A stretch of DNA of 64,000 nt from Diorhabda sublineata (taxonomy: Eukaryota > Arthropoda > Insecta > Coleoptera > Chrysomelidae). A program made the position numbers and the translations under genes. The stretch lies in assembly GCF_026230105.1 (NCBI RefSeq), contig NC_079476.1:23798559-23862558 (forward strand). Direction: 5' to 3'. The notes beneath the pieces were generated by a model. It was not told where the DNA came from. It worked only from the letters and a program-made list of their open reading frames with translations, and made no database searches. How positions within the stretch are numbered: position 1 is the first letter of the stretch; each line of letters begins with the position of its first letter. Below are positions 34,690-46,384 of this stretch, piece by piece.

Positions 34690-36195
34690 ACTTTAGCTAC
34701 CTATAAAATTTCAAAAGTTTAAAAAACAACGGTAGGTAACTAAAGATATATCAAATTAATATGACTTTCGTCGACCTCTACAAACAATAATTCCCGAATG
34801 ACTATTTGTGTACGAAAGTTTTGTTGCGCCACGGTATAATAGTGGAGATTGAGTCACTTTACGTAAATTTACGATTGAATAAAAAGATGTGCTTGCGACA
34901 ATAACAGTTATTAACTGTTGTTAACTCCATCATTTATGAAATCCATTAACTGTTAGGTGTAAATGAAACCGTAACGTAAATATTAATGTTCACAATAATC
35001 AATAGATTTTTCAATTTCTGTGCAATCAAGGAGGATTGAAAAACCTAAAGCCGGGTTGTCACTGCGCGAAACTGTCTTCAGTTGACTGGACGGAACGTTT
35101 CGGGTTCCAAGCGAAAAAAGCGTGAGTCGTTAATTTATTGACACTATGATACCGAGTGCAGCCTGATCTATTTTTCGCTCGAAGCACATAGTGGATGTAC
35201 ACACTGACGGAAAGCGACACAAGTTTCGGCTTAATAAAAAGAACCGTCTCAAACAGCAGTTTAACATGTAAAGTACTCCAATAGAGTTATTTTGGAAATA
35301 GTCTTACTTAAGCAGCATTACCCTGAATGAAAATTTCTCTTTCATATCTTGGACAGCAGGAATAATATCAATAATTGCACACACTGTACGATCCATATTC
35401 AAAATATAAGGTTGTTGCGCGTCAAATCGGAATATATTTTGATTAAAATTATGATCGGTGAGTGGAAAACATTAGAGGCTCTAACATATGTGTGTGTACT
35501 TATTTGTAGAGGTCGTCGAAAAAATGTAACATGCACATCGACGAAAAATTGTCTATTATGTCACAACTAGTTTATAAGGTAAGATAGACAGACAGTTATT
35601 CGTCCTTGAACTTTATCAATACAGCTGATAAGATGATAATTAACTGAATGATGCAATTAAAAAAAGACAAATACAAAAGTCGAGAATTGTTTTAACCTAT
35701 GGCAAATTAAAAAAAATACCGAGGTTTGCACCATATAAAAAGTCAAATATGGAAATCTTAAGTATTGAATAAAAACATTTTATTGATTAATTAAAATCGA
35801 TAATTTTTTTATTTCGGCAAAATATATTTCACTTTTCATTAAAAAAATATAATAAATGTTTATTTTTCCGATTATATATAATCTTATTTCAATTAGTTAT
35901 CATCAATAATTCAAAAAAGCTGTAGATATATCAAATGAGGTTGAATATATAGATTGAAATTACATACGGTAGTAAATAAAAATAAAACTGACGAAAAACA
36001 TTATTAACAATGTTTAAAATCATTTGCCTGTGTTGAGAAAAGGGCAAATATCGAAGGAAGATCCGAAATAAGTATACAAGTTATAGTTCTCCTGAAAAAT
36101 GTAAAAAAATATTAAATCTATATAAATTTAATTTACAGTTGATTTTCGTTTTTAAAAATGCTAGCAATTAGACCTACAAACTTTAGTCGTTGAGT
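34690..36195. other. Intergenic, one MITE
   Basis: Apart from the Harbinger-like MITE at 35049-35231, no feature is recognised. A tract ATAACAGTTATTAACTGTTGTTAACTC near 34901 is locally self-complementary. Confidence 0.45.
35049..35231. mobile_element. PIF/Harbinger-like MITE
   Basis: A 183-bp element starting AGCCGGGTTGTCACTGCGCG and ending, complemented, AGCCGAAACTTGTGTCGC, flanked by TAA on both sides (35046-35048 and 35232-35234). It is richer in G+C than its flanks and has no coding capacity. Superfamily assignment rests on the TAA duplication and GC-rich imperfect ends. Confidence 0.55.
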
Positions 36196-36199
36196 CAAA

Positions 36200-36787
36200 G
36201 ATATACAAGAGCAAGTCAAACTGACGAGCAACGCGAAGCGCGGAATCGATGGAATCCAAATTAACAACATAAAAATTTTTTACTTCATCGTACGTTAGGA
36301 CTTAGTCCTGTGTTTACATTAATGGTTGCTTAGCTGCAGCTGGGATGATAAGACCAACTTTCATATCATCTTGTAGGTGGTCGGGATGTATTCGGTTTAT
36401 CTTCCTTTGCAATCTTTGCCAACCTGTTATCTGACATTATGTCCACGTGGTAACGTAGAAATCTAGTACAGTTCACAGAAAATCGTTACTATTGGACCAA
36501 TGAACGATGTTTGGCAATATTGTAAGGAATTTATGTTAAAAAATGAAGCTCATGGATTGTGCTTCGTCAACGGTCAAGTCAAATTGACGCCATTGGTGTC
36601 GCCACCAAAACCATTACCTTCATTGGTTTCCGGAAATGGGCCAGGTTTTAAACTCATATTCAGCAAAACAATAATTGTTTACAAATGACGTCATTTGGTG
36701 CAACAAAAGTTATTCAAGAAAATTTCATGCCAACTTTCAAGATTTATGGACAAATATATCATTTAACAGGTTCCTTATTGCAAACAC

Positions 36788-36790
<3 letters not shown>
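36200..36790 (+). mobile_element. Helitron replicase relic
   Basis: The plus strand reads SQTDEQREARNR near 36215 (an N-terminal repeat type seen in Helitron proteins). From 36540 it reads GLCFVNGQVKLTPLVSPPKP with LPSLVSGNGPG, then, after a shift, QMTSFGATKVIQENFMP, KIYGQIYHLTGSLL. These are landmarks of the Helitron_like_N domain. The helicase and HUH nuclease domains are absent. A long (GT)n tract interrupts it at 36790. Confidence 0.75.

Positions 36791-36880
<90 letters not shown>
36790..36880. repeat. (GT)n microsatellite
   Basis: About 90 bp of nearly perfect alternating GT, starting just after the Helitron coding relic. It creates artefactual Cys-Val and Thr-His repeat frames on both strands. 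Confidence 0.95.
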
Positions 36881-36883
<3 letters not shown>

Positions 36884-37129
36884 CCTCTTATAACTTTTGG
36901 ACAACTTGACCACGGTATTTTGAATACAATTTGGATCGATTCAGATCGGTAGATTTTGAGGAATCTCAAAAAAAATACGAAAAATTTTTTTTAAATGTTT
37001 TTTTGGAATAACTTTAAACGGTCTGTCCGATATATTCCAAAACTAATTCGAATTAAATATTCATTGTTAAGACAGGACAACGTTTGTCGGGTCAACTAGT
37101 TATAATTAAAAATCATCTTATATACTCAC

Positions 37130-37171
37130 CGGCAAGTTATTGGATACGGTATGCTCGGAGAACGACAATCC
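37130..37171 (-). CDS. Gene A exon 5
   Basis: Acceptor CTTGTTACAG/G at 37171, donor TTGCCG/GTGAGT at 37130; 42 nt, phase 0 at both ends. It encodes GLSFSEHTVSNNLP. If the intron were retained, translation would stop three codons later. Confidence 0.65.
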
Positions 37172-40039
37172 CTGTAACAAGATGGATAGGTAAAATAAGA
37201 ATTCATATTAAAATTAAAGCTCTAAATTAATCAGGGTTTATAATTAACTCACCATATTAGAAGCACTGCATGCTAATGAGTATAATTGAGTACTATTGTT
37301 TATTATAGTACTTTCTGTAGAAGTGCAGGAGCTACTACCAGAATTCGAACGTTTGTTCCTGATTTTTTTTCGTATTTTCGGTGGTACGGATCTGTAAATA
37401 AATTTTTTCTTCAGTTGCAATTTTAGAAGTAAAACACGAGATGAAATACTTACATACAAAAATGATCAAGATAATTATCTCTGAATTTTTTACTGTAACA
37501 ACGAGGTCTCGCCCATTCGACGTTTATTTGGTAGTGCACTATAGAAAAATCTGAAAATTATACAAATTAATTGCACTTACAAGCTAGATCCTTTATGATT
37601 ATCTTACTTTAAATATATTGTAATAAACGAATGTAGCCATACTGAATACACTGTTTACACTACCACTACACCAACACTCACAATTACACTGTCTGAAGCG
37701 CGTTTCGATAACCAAGTTATCGTCTTCAGAGACTGAAGATGAACACTTCTCTTATTATCGAAACGCGCGTTAAATAGTGTAATTGTGAGTGTTAATATTC
37801 ATAGTGTTTTACTAATGATATGATTGAATTTTTCGTTTTTAAATTGATTTAAATGAAATTTAAATTTTAACACACAAATTGGCGTTTCAAATTGGATATC
37901 AATTTTAATATACCTAGTGGACTATTGGTACTCACTTAATAACCTCTTGTAAGCATATTCAGCTGCACCTCTATTGATAAAATGAACAAATGCGTAATTG
38001 TGCTTTTTGTACACTTTAAGCACAATTTGGGGGTTGATTTTAATGCAAATACATGCTCGAATTTCGTTAGCGTTGAAATTTGGTGGTAGATTACTCAAAT
38101 ACAAAATTGTCACCTATAACAAAAAACGAGAACTGCAATGTTCATGTAATGATAACAAGTAATATATACAAAAACAATATAAAATCAAATAGCTATATTT
38201 TACTCCTAATATTGATTGATTTTAAGCATTTACAACTCAACTTAGTTGCAATATACATGATTTTGATTATTTTTATAAGATTTAATCTAATTAGATATTT
38301 TTTTTAATTATTCATTTGAAAATATTACCTATTTAATATTTAGGTGTTAACATGAAGAAAGAACACCATTGTTGTGTTATTCTAAATTCTATATAAAACC
38401 TTATCTCCTTTTATTTCAAATCGATACATTTCTAGGAAAAATTGCACTTATTTTGTATAGGGAGAAAAGAAAACAATCTAAGTGTTTATATTTTCAACCA
38501 AACGTACCGACAACACTTGAAAGAGATTATCTATTTTTGTGTTGTTGCAATGGTATAATAAATCCATGGTCGGTTTATTCTTTTTCTCAAGGGTTATATA
38601 AAATAGGTATTTTTTCTCATAAAATTTGAGAAACATATTGTTTTTATTGTACATATTTTATAGCTTCAGTGTATCTTTATGACCCACCAGTCGCAATTAT
38701 TAGGTACCTTCTTATTCTCTGAGTGGAAAAAAAAACTATTAATAGATCCCAGGCATGTAGACAAAAAATTTCAGTCGAATTTATGAAGTTAAATGTATTC
38801 GGGATGAATATCAACTGCAGTTTATAAATTTATTTACTACTCTTAAATAATCCTCAAAATATGCAATGACTGCATTAATTTCCTTCATTCATTCCGAAAA
38901 AAAATTTATTCGAGATCAAAAATAAATCACAAAACTGCTTAGATACTTGAATAAGTTATACATACATTTTATATAGATTATTAAAAAATATAATTATTTG
39001 TCCTAAAAATATAATACTTAATTTCGATATAAATTTTATATAAAAATAATAAGCTTCAGTCAAAATGAATGTATTAAGATTTAGCGGGAAGGTTTCAGAT
39101 AATGGCGTCGAATTGAAATAAATGGCGCGATTGAAAGTAAAAAGTATATTGGTGTGTCCGATAGGTACTCTACAACTTTCTTCATAACTTTAAATTTTGT
39201 ATGGAGTAACAAAACAAAATTAATTATTGAATTTAAAACACAATATTGTAACATAAAAATTGTGTACAATATCTTTTTATTTACGTACAGGAACTTGAAT
39301 TTTGTAGGGTCTACGTTAATATATCAAAACTACTTACATGTGACATTGTCTCCTTATTTATTTCTGGAATAGGATCAGCCCAGTCGACATACAGAGTTCT
39401 ATTCCAGGCACGAAGATTGTTTGGAGTGAGCTGTCTTCTAGCCATAGCTGCACTTCTATGATTATCAAATTCTATAAAAGCATAACCTCGATTCAGATTA
39501 GTATTATTATAATCTTGAAACATCAAAATATCAACTACTCCACTGACGTATGCGTGTACCATTTCATATATTTCTTCCCGCGTTTTATCGTTTGGTAAAT
39601 TTCCAATGAAAAGTTTACAATTATCCACAGATTTATAAACTCCGATATGCACATTGGGACGAATTTCATAATTATTGAATTTTTTAATAGCCCTATTGGC
39701 GTCCTCTGCATTAAAGAATGTAGCAAATGCGTATCCTCTCGATTTTTCGTTAAAATCAAGCATCAGTCGAAATTTATACAAAGGTCCAACCTTTTCGAAT
39801 AAAGGAATCAGTTCGTCTTCATAAATCGTTCTTGATATTTTTCCAATAAAAATTTCACATCCTTTCGGCGGCTGCTGTATGTTAGTGGAGGCCGGGGGAG
39901 CATATATTCTTTGACCATTTATTTGTATGATCTCATATCCTGATTTATCAGTTAAATTTTTCAATCTTCTAGTTAACCTGGCTCGTCGTTTTTCTTCGAT
40001 GATTCTTTCTTGAGTCGAATTTTCTTCAATAATTACCAT
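37130..40039 (-). CDS. Gene A: A1CF/RBM46/47-like protein with three RRMs (3' end not found)
   Basis: Five exons join in frame (39338-40039, 37936-38113, 37454-37550, 37253-37391, 37130-37171) for 386 codons. An N-terminal basic helix is followed by GYEIIQINGQRIYAPP (family hallmark GY-x-L-x-Q-x-NGQRxYGxPP). RRM1 has IFIGKI and SRGYAFATF, RRM2 has LFIGNL and NRGYAFIEF, and RRM3 has LYLSNL and NYAFVHF. The linker DWADPIPEINKETMSHV matches A1CF (DWAEPEVEVDEDTMSSV) closely, and INVEWARP follows RRM3. These proteins bind AU-rich RNA in nucleus and cytoplasm; vertebrate members work with APOBEC1 or in germ cells. Insects lack APOBEC1, so an RNA-stability or splicing role is more likely (inference). 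After exon 5 a donor is present but no further exon was found. Better conserved than gene B. Confidence 0.88.
37253..37391 (-). CDS. Gene A exon 4
   Basis: Acceptor ATTTACAG/A at 37391, donor AATATG/GTGAGT at 37253; phase 2 in, phase 0 out. It encodes SVPPKIRKKIRNKRSNSG and SSSCTSTESTIINN, a basic patch that may serve as a nuclear localisation signal. Confidence 0.8.
37454..37550 (-). CDS. Gene A exon 3
   Basis: Acceptor TAATTTTCAG/A at 37550, donor TGTAT/GTAAGT at 37454; phase 1 in, phase 2 out. It encodes NFSIVHYQINVEWARPRCYS and KKFRDNYLDHFC, the family's post-RRM3 segment. Confidence 0.85.
37641..37806. repeat. Foldback repeat copy 3, in gene A intron 2
   Basis: A 166-bp near-palindrome. 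The left arm contains ACACTCACAATTACACTGTC and GCGCGTTTCGATAA (37698-37711). The right arm contains their complements, TTATCGAAACGCGC and GTGTAATTGTGAGTGT. Inside is a second small hairpin, CTTCAGAGACTGAAG. It can fold into a long stem. Confidence 0.8.
37936..38113 (-). CDS. Gene A exon 2 (RRM3)
   Basis: Acceptor TTGTTATAG/G at 38113, donor TTATTAA/GTGAGT at 37936; 178 nt, phase 0 in, phase 1 out. It encodes VTILYLSNLPPNFNANEIRA and KHNYAFVHFINRGAAEYAYK. Confidence 0.92.
38114..39337. other. Intron 1 of gene A
   Basis: 1224 bp of AT-rich DNA; no repeat or exon recognised. Confidence 0.6.
39338..40039 (-). CDS. Gene A exon 1 (N-terminus, RRM1, RRM2)
   Basis: ATG at 40037-40039 begins 234 codons ending ETMSH at a CAT/GTAAGT donor, phase 0. 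RRM1 and RRM2 are both uninterrupted, unlike in gene B. The start fits: no in-frame upstream extension of note, and A-rich leader sequence precedes the ATG. About 70 nt upstream lies GCATATATATATCGATCC (minus strand, 40114-40131), which contains TATA-like and TATCGAT motifs and might be promoter sequence. Confidence 0.92.
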
Positions 40040-40044
40040 AATTG

Positions 40045-43000
40045 AAAATTATATTCACTTTAATCAAACACTACAGTTAAGAAAATCAATTAAAATAATA
40101 TGAGACAGTTTGGCTAGGATCGATATATATATGCATTTTAACATAAGGCGGGAGAGCATCATTTATTAGCGCCAAATTTTTCTATTGGAGTATTAGAATA
40201 ATAGTTCCCACTCTCATATGCTGACACATTGCATTTCTTTTTAAAGTAGCTATTTAGGTGAAACAGTAATCTTCTATGCTAATAGGGGAAGTATGGGCAA
40301 ATACTAGAAATTTTTAATGCGAGTAGGAATGATTTTTCTTTAATTTTTATTTTCATCTCAATTCTTTACCCAATCTATTTCCACATTTTCTTATATTTCA
40401 TTCATTAGTATTTTAATGTTGAGTATGCTGGCGAATTCAGTTCACCATTTTATTTTACCTGCGCTTCTGTACTAATTGGGTAGGTACCACATTTATGCCC
40501 TGCCTACTTACAGCGAGAGAATTGACCAATGAATTAACTACCTGCCGAATAAAATATGTTTATAGTTACATTTATCAAATAGCATTTCTACGACTCTTAT
40601 AATGAATCACTATATTAATACACAATATTGAAAACAAGTTTAAAAGCAAAAATATACCATGGAAAAAATCAGATACATTTATATAAAGAAATATATATTT
40701 ACATATTCAGGGAAACCTAGAATTATGTCCTTTAAATTTTAAATCCGTTTATATGTCATATGTTATTTATTTATATACACTTTTTCCCAATAATAATTTT
40801 TATAAATGTGACGAAATAATCCTAATTTATCCCGTAAAACTAACCTTTACTCATATGGGAAGGGTTGGGTGGTGAAATGGAATTCATTATCTCAATTCTT
40901 TCAATTAATTGACACTTTTGGACGTACTACTAGCTCAAGAGATTAATATACTTAGATAATTTTTATATTAATTAATTCTTATTTCCAATATAGAATATAA
41001 TATAAATTACTCAACTCTCTCCTACTTTTCATATTCTTGGAATAACAAGTGATTCTTTCCATTATCTTGGATTATAAAAAAGTTAGAAACGGTTCCTTCT
41101 CTCTTTTTTCTCGAATTTTAAGGAACTGATTTCATTTTAAGAATTTAGTAAAATATCTTATTAAATGTGCACTTTAGATAACTTCATCGAAAAAAATTAC
41201 AGAAAATTAAACTAGTTGATTGATATACTTTTCGTATTTTTCTGTTTTCTTTGCTAAGCATCAAAGGTAGCTAAAAAAAATAAGTCATTGTTAAATAGAG
41301 GTATAAAGAAATGTTAGGTTAGGAAATTATTCCTTTCAATATGAGCGAATAGCCGAAGATAAAAGTTTAATCAAATATTCTGGAATAACATGCTATATAA
41401 AGGATTATAAATATTGATTGGGTTGTTACTCTAACAAGTTTTTCAGTGGCGGATTCTTTCTCAATGTTGTCAGAATTGCTCTAAGTAATATGAAATGGTG
41501 GGTTTAATAGGTCAAGAAAATTATTAAAATCAATCCAGGTATATGATTCACAATGATATTTTATTAATTAATTAATTTATAATTACTAAGAATGCACAAT
41601 AAAATTATATTCGTAACATTCTGCTTGTCTCTCACTATAGTTGTGAGTTGTTTACAATTGAGTTGTAAATATAGGTCTTTAGGTAAATTTTTTTTTGACC
41701 ATTCAAGTTTATATAAATAAAGTCGTTTAATTTCAATTAGTTTTCACAAACTATTTCTAAATGTGGAAGATTTTGTACGTTCGCAGCCAAATTGAGTGTA
41801 TTATCCATCTCTGTGATGGAATTTTTTTAGTTTAGGCTTTTTCTACCCAAGTAGGAAATTACCTCATAATTTCAAAGTTGAAAGAGTGATTGATAGAGGG
41901 CGCAAAGAAAAACTTGTGAAGCAGTTTTCTATAAAATAAAAAGTCAATTCAGGATAGGCCTGACCTTATAAGAAGTTTTCATTAAAGTTTCAAAAATAAG
42001 TGTTTTATTAAATATTTTTAGATAAATTTACTAATTTTGTCTTTATGTGATAGCCCGATACTGAAAATGATAGCTACAGATTTCTGCCACCTGAAGTCGC
42101 TACTAACCAAACTCTGGCTGTATCAATGTTGATTTCTTCTTTAGTTGTGCGCGCCTACTTCATTTTACAGTCGCTATTTCACGAATATATTTGTAGATGG
42201 CGCAGTATAGTATAATCGATTCGTTGGCGTTTCAAATGTTTATTATATTATTTGAAATTAAAATTTTTGATTATTTGAATACGTATAAAAATAATAAAAG
42301 CTAAATAGCATGTTCAGTCACTAATACAAGTTAGGAAAGTATAAAAAACATTTATGTTTACGGACTACTTTTAGAATATTTTCAAAACAGATATTAATTT
42401 ATATAGTAGTTTCCTCTTTTTTAATAAATCCTTCTGAAGTAGGCAGCATGAAAATATAGATAATTCTTAACCTATAAAAAATAATGAGCGATCTTTATTA
42501 GAGGGTAACGTTTCGTGACTTTATCTTCGTTTGTTACCTTTGCCTCTGGATATGTTTTCTGTCTCTGTACTGAATACTAAAAAGTGGCGATGTTGCTTTC
42601 CTTGCTTCCAACACGGTAGACGTCTTACAAAAAGTAAATAGCAAACATGGGATGAGTTTGTATTATTCTTCTACAGTTTGTTTCTATTTATATTATTATT
42701 TTTTTTTCTATTGAAATGAATTTTCAAATTCTACTTTATTATAACGACACGTTTTTTAATATATTAGGTAGTGGAAGAATCGGCAACGTTTGGGATGAAA
42801 ATGTGTTCAGTTTTCAAGGATTGTTTGTGGTTTATGAGGCTATTACAGGAATCCTAAGAATGAGAAACTTCGTACACTTTGGAATACAAAGGATTTACAA
42901 GTGTTGTTAAATGTTCCTAGTTTATTTTCCTGTTGTTTGTAGTCATTGGTCATTGTAAGCTTTGAAATTGTTGAGAAAAACAGGACGAACCAGAATATTA

Positions 43001-45160
43001 TTGAAGGTTATAGGTAAAGAGAACAATCTATTCTGTATGTATATGAAAAAGTATCCTTTGAAATGTGATAAATAAAGGTAGCGCCAAATATTATTTACGC
43101 TCTGGACAACTTCCTTACTTCTGCCGTCTATACATACATTAGTATGATACATGAAATTACATTATATACTATCAAGCTGTATGTATCTAGATATACATTG
43201 GTGTAAAGAAGATTGCATATCGAACTGATTTCATGTTATAGTGGGAAATATAGACATAGTAATGTCTATGTTTTTGTTTGTCAATACAGATATAGTAATT
43301 CCAGACTACTGAATATATAATACCGTGCGGTGATTGGTAAAACGAGATAGGGAAGTAGAGAAATATAACAGTGGAAAGAATACGATACAAGAAATTAAAA
43401 GGAACACTTGACAGAAATAGCTCTACCGTAACTTTCTTTGTATCTCATACTAATATCAGAATACGAATTTTATTGAAAGCGCAGTCTAGTTTTACTTTGT
43501 CTATGTTTGTCAATTACTATATTTATGGTGTCAAACGAAGAAGTATGTAACCAGATACAGAATGTTGTAAAAAGTGTTATATATCGAATGATTTCATGTC
43601 TAAGTAACAAATTAGTGTCCTTTTTCAACTGGCAAATGTACTCAAATTTTAAAACATCTAAAGCGATGCGTGGTAATTATAGAAATTACGGAATTATTTT
43701 TTTTAGAAATTTGATGATTTTTCTTCATAAATATTAGTTCAAAAATCTTTTACTATTTTCACTAAATTTATTCATTATTGAAAGTAGTTTTATATATAAT
43801 TTTTGGTTCAATTAAGAGAGATGGAAGTTATAATTTATTATTTTTATATTTTGATTTATGTGGGTGGGTCGATTTTATTACGCTTGACTGTATATATGTA
43901 TATTTAATCCCTAGTCCGAAGGAAGTATCAGAAATCCATGAAGGGTCGCTTTAATTTTAATTTGGTTGAAACTGTCAGTTTTCCAATTCTCTCTCCATAA
44001 ATGAAATGAAAATTAATGAAACTGGATATGATTTGACAATGTACGGATTTAACCAATGAGAGTACATATTCGCTGGGTATATGTGAATTAAATATTGATT
44101 TCAATCCTCAGACTTCTATATCCGTGACATTTAATTTTTAAACTCGAAATGGAAGACCATTCTGATGGAAATATGTTAAAAAAACAAATATACCATAATC
44201 GCGCGGATAAGACCTTTTCCAACAAGACTAAATTTCAATAAAACATTCCAAAAAACTTAGCATTCGACAAATATGAGCGTAGTTAGATTCAGGTATAAAA
44301 ATAATGGAGAATTATGAAGAATTTATATTCAATAAGACAAGACATAATGAGAAATAAAATCAATTGTAAAAAATATTATAAAAATTATTATATTTAACTC
44401 TCAAGTTAGCCTGTGATGATTTTATCAAAAATAAACAACTAGTTGTAGGATTTGGAATCTTATTTAACTATTTAATCGAATTGAAACGGGTTAAGATTCA
44501 TTTTTAAACATTTATTCATTAATTATCACGGGTACATGATTCAAGCTAATTTTCCATATTATTGTCCTCCTGTTTTATATTCTAGGTTAGGTTAGATTAG
44601 TCCGTGTGTAGTCGATTGGTCGTAGTTTTCTGTGACGCTTTCTGTGAGTCTATTTTCAATAAATTGGAAACTAAGTTAACCTCCCAACCAATCAACTTTT
44701 GCCATTTATACTTTATATTTAAGCATTTCCTACCCAGAATTGGGTTTTTTACTATTTTTATTTCTAATTTTACTACTCCTGCAATTTACCGTGTCGTTTC
44801 CCAACATTTAAAAACGTTTTTCGTCAAGATAAGGCGCTAGCGGAGTAGATGCCCTTTATCACCCCTCATTTCTGGAGCATTGTACCAACAGTACTAAGCT
44901 TGAGGATCATTGCAATGGTCTTCTGGATTGAGTGTTTCGTGAATCAATTTCCATTTTTTAACTCCCTTAAAACTATAGATTTATCTGATTTATTTGTCAG
45001 ACTTTGTAGATTGTAATGTTTTTCTTATTTATTCTAACTGTTTTTATACAATGGGATGAATTTATAAAGAATATTTCTCACTTACTTAATTTATTTGAAC
45101 ACTAAGCAATAAACTATGCACTAAATACTGAACTAATCGCTGTTTATAATAACTATTCAC
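40045..45160. other. 5-kb gene-free stretch
   Basis: No gene supported. It contains TTAGGTTAGG at 41314-41323 and TAGGTTAGGTTAGATTAG at 44583-44600. Diverged similarity between about 43195-43290 and 43490-43610 (shared CGAA(C)TGATTTCATGT and TCTATGTTT) suggests an old duplication. Open frames of 60-80 codons here look like chance. Confidence 0.45.
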
Positions 45161-45164
45161 TAAT

Positions 45165-46380
45165 CATTAATTTCAAATGTTACAAAGATACTCGAAGCAA
45201 TTGTGCATGATAGATTATCCAATTTTCTAAAGAAACATAATATTTTATCCAAAAATAAACAACCAACACCTAACCTAACCAAAAAACAATTTGGTTTTAT
45301 CAAAGGGTTAGGAACCAAAGATGCACTAGTATATATTACTGATGTGTTTAGACAAAAGTAAACCAACTATAGTTACTTTTGATTTAGCTAGAGCGTTTGA
45401 CACTGTCAATCATAAAATCTTACTAGATAAATTATTTAGTTATGGAATAAGAGGTAGTGCCCAAATTGATAATGTTTATAGTGATTATAAAGAAATAAAA
45501 ACTGGAGTACCACAAGGAACAATTTTAGGACCACTTTTATTTATTATTTACTTAAATGATCTTCTTACTAAAATAATTGATAACGATATTGTATCATATG
45601 CAGACGATACAGCTGAGATAGCTGAAGGAAAGACACGGGAAGAAACTATAAATAAAATGAATAAATTATGGGATGAAATAGATGTTTGGCTTAGTGCTAA
45701 CAAATTAACGTTAAATATTGTCAAAACGGTCTATATTACTTTTGGAAATTATTGCGATAGTGTTCCTATCGACTTAGAAATAAAAATTAAAGAAAAACTA
45801 CTAACTAGAGTTGAATGCTGTAAATACCTTGGAATTATAATTGATTATAATTTAAAATGGAATAAACATATTGAATATTTAATCAATCAAGTACCTTACT
45901 TTTGTCTGAATTATCTGAATTTATGGAAAGTAAAACTCTTATGGTAATTAATTATGCACTTTTTCAAAGTATTATAGGTTAAGGAATTATTGGATGGGGT
46001 GGAGCGTATTCTAATAATTTAAATCTGATACAGACGCTTCAAAACAAATTATTAAAAATTATTAACAAAAACAATTTTACTAATAGCGCTTATCCATTCA
46101 ATAAGGACCTATTAGTTTGTTTGGAGGCTGTTGTATATTACTATAAAGAACTAAATAATAAATATGAGTCTTCAACGAGTAAAACTAGAAATAAAAGTAT
46201 TCTACTACCAAAAATGTTTAAAAAATTATTATATAGGTATATATTATATACCTATATTTATTTATTTAATAATGAACTAGATAAAGATAATTAAGATAAA
46301 GAGATAGAGAGAAATTACAACAATAAGTACTTGAAAATTAAATTCAAACTTTGGATTGTAAAAAATGTTTAAACCAAATA
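45165..46380 (+). mobile_element. CR1/jockey-type LINE, RT and C-terminal part
   Basis: Reading across frames: SNVTKILEAIVHDRLSNFLK, QFGFIKGLGTKDALVYITD, then 45342-45947 with TIVTFDLARAFDTVNHKILL, GVPQGTILGPLLFIIYLNDL, the catalytic SYADDT and CCKYLGIIIDYNLKWNKH. After a shift comes INYALFQSIIG, GIIGWGGAYSNNLNLIQTLQ and TLQNKLLKIINK, to about 46380. About 30 codons between fingers and palm (after YGIRGSAQ) are missing. The catalytic Asp residues are intact, but frameshifts disable it. The endonuclease region is lost (5' truncation). Confidence 0.88.
45250..45283 (+). repeat. Telomere-motif microinsertion in the LINE
   Basis: Where related elements read LSKxQFGF, this copy has about 30 extra bases that include CCTAACCTAACC (45269-45280), two units of the complement of TTAGG. 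The insertion keeps the frame. Confidence 0.5.
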
Positions 46381-46384
46381 AGTA

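Noticed and set aside
36675..36969. Frames encoding Cys-Val or Thr-His repeats on both strands
   Set aside because: Products of the (GT)n microsatellite, not proteins.
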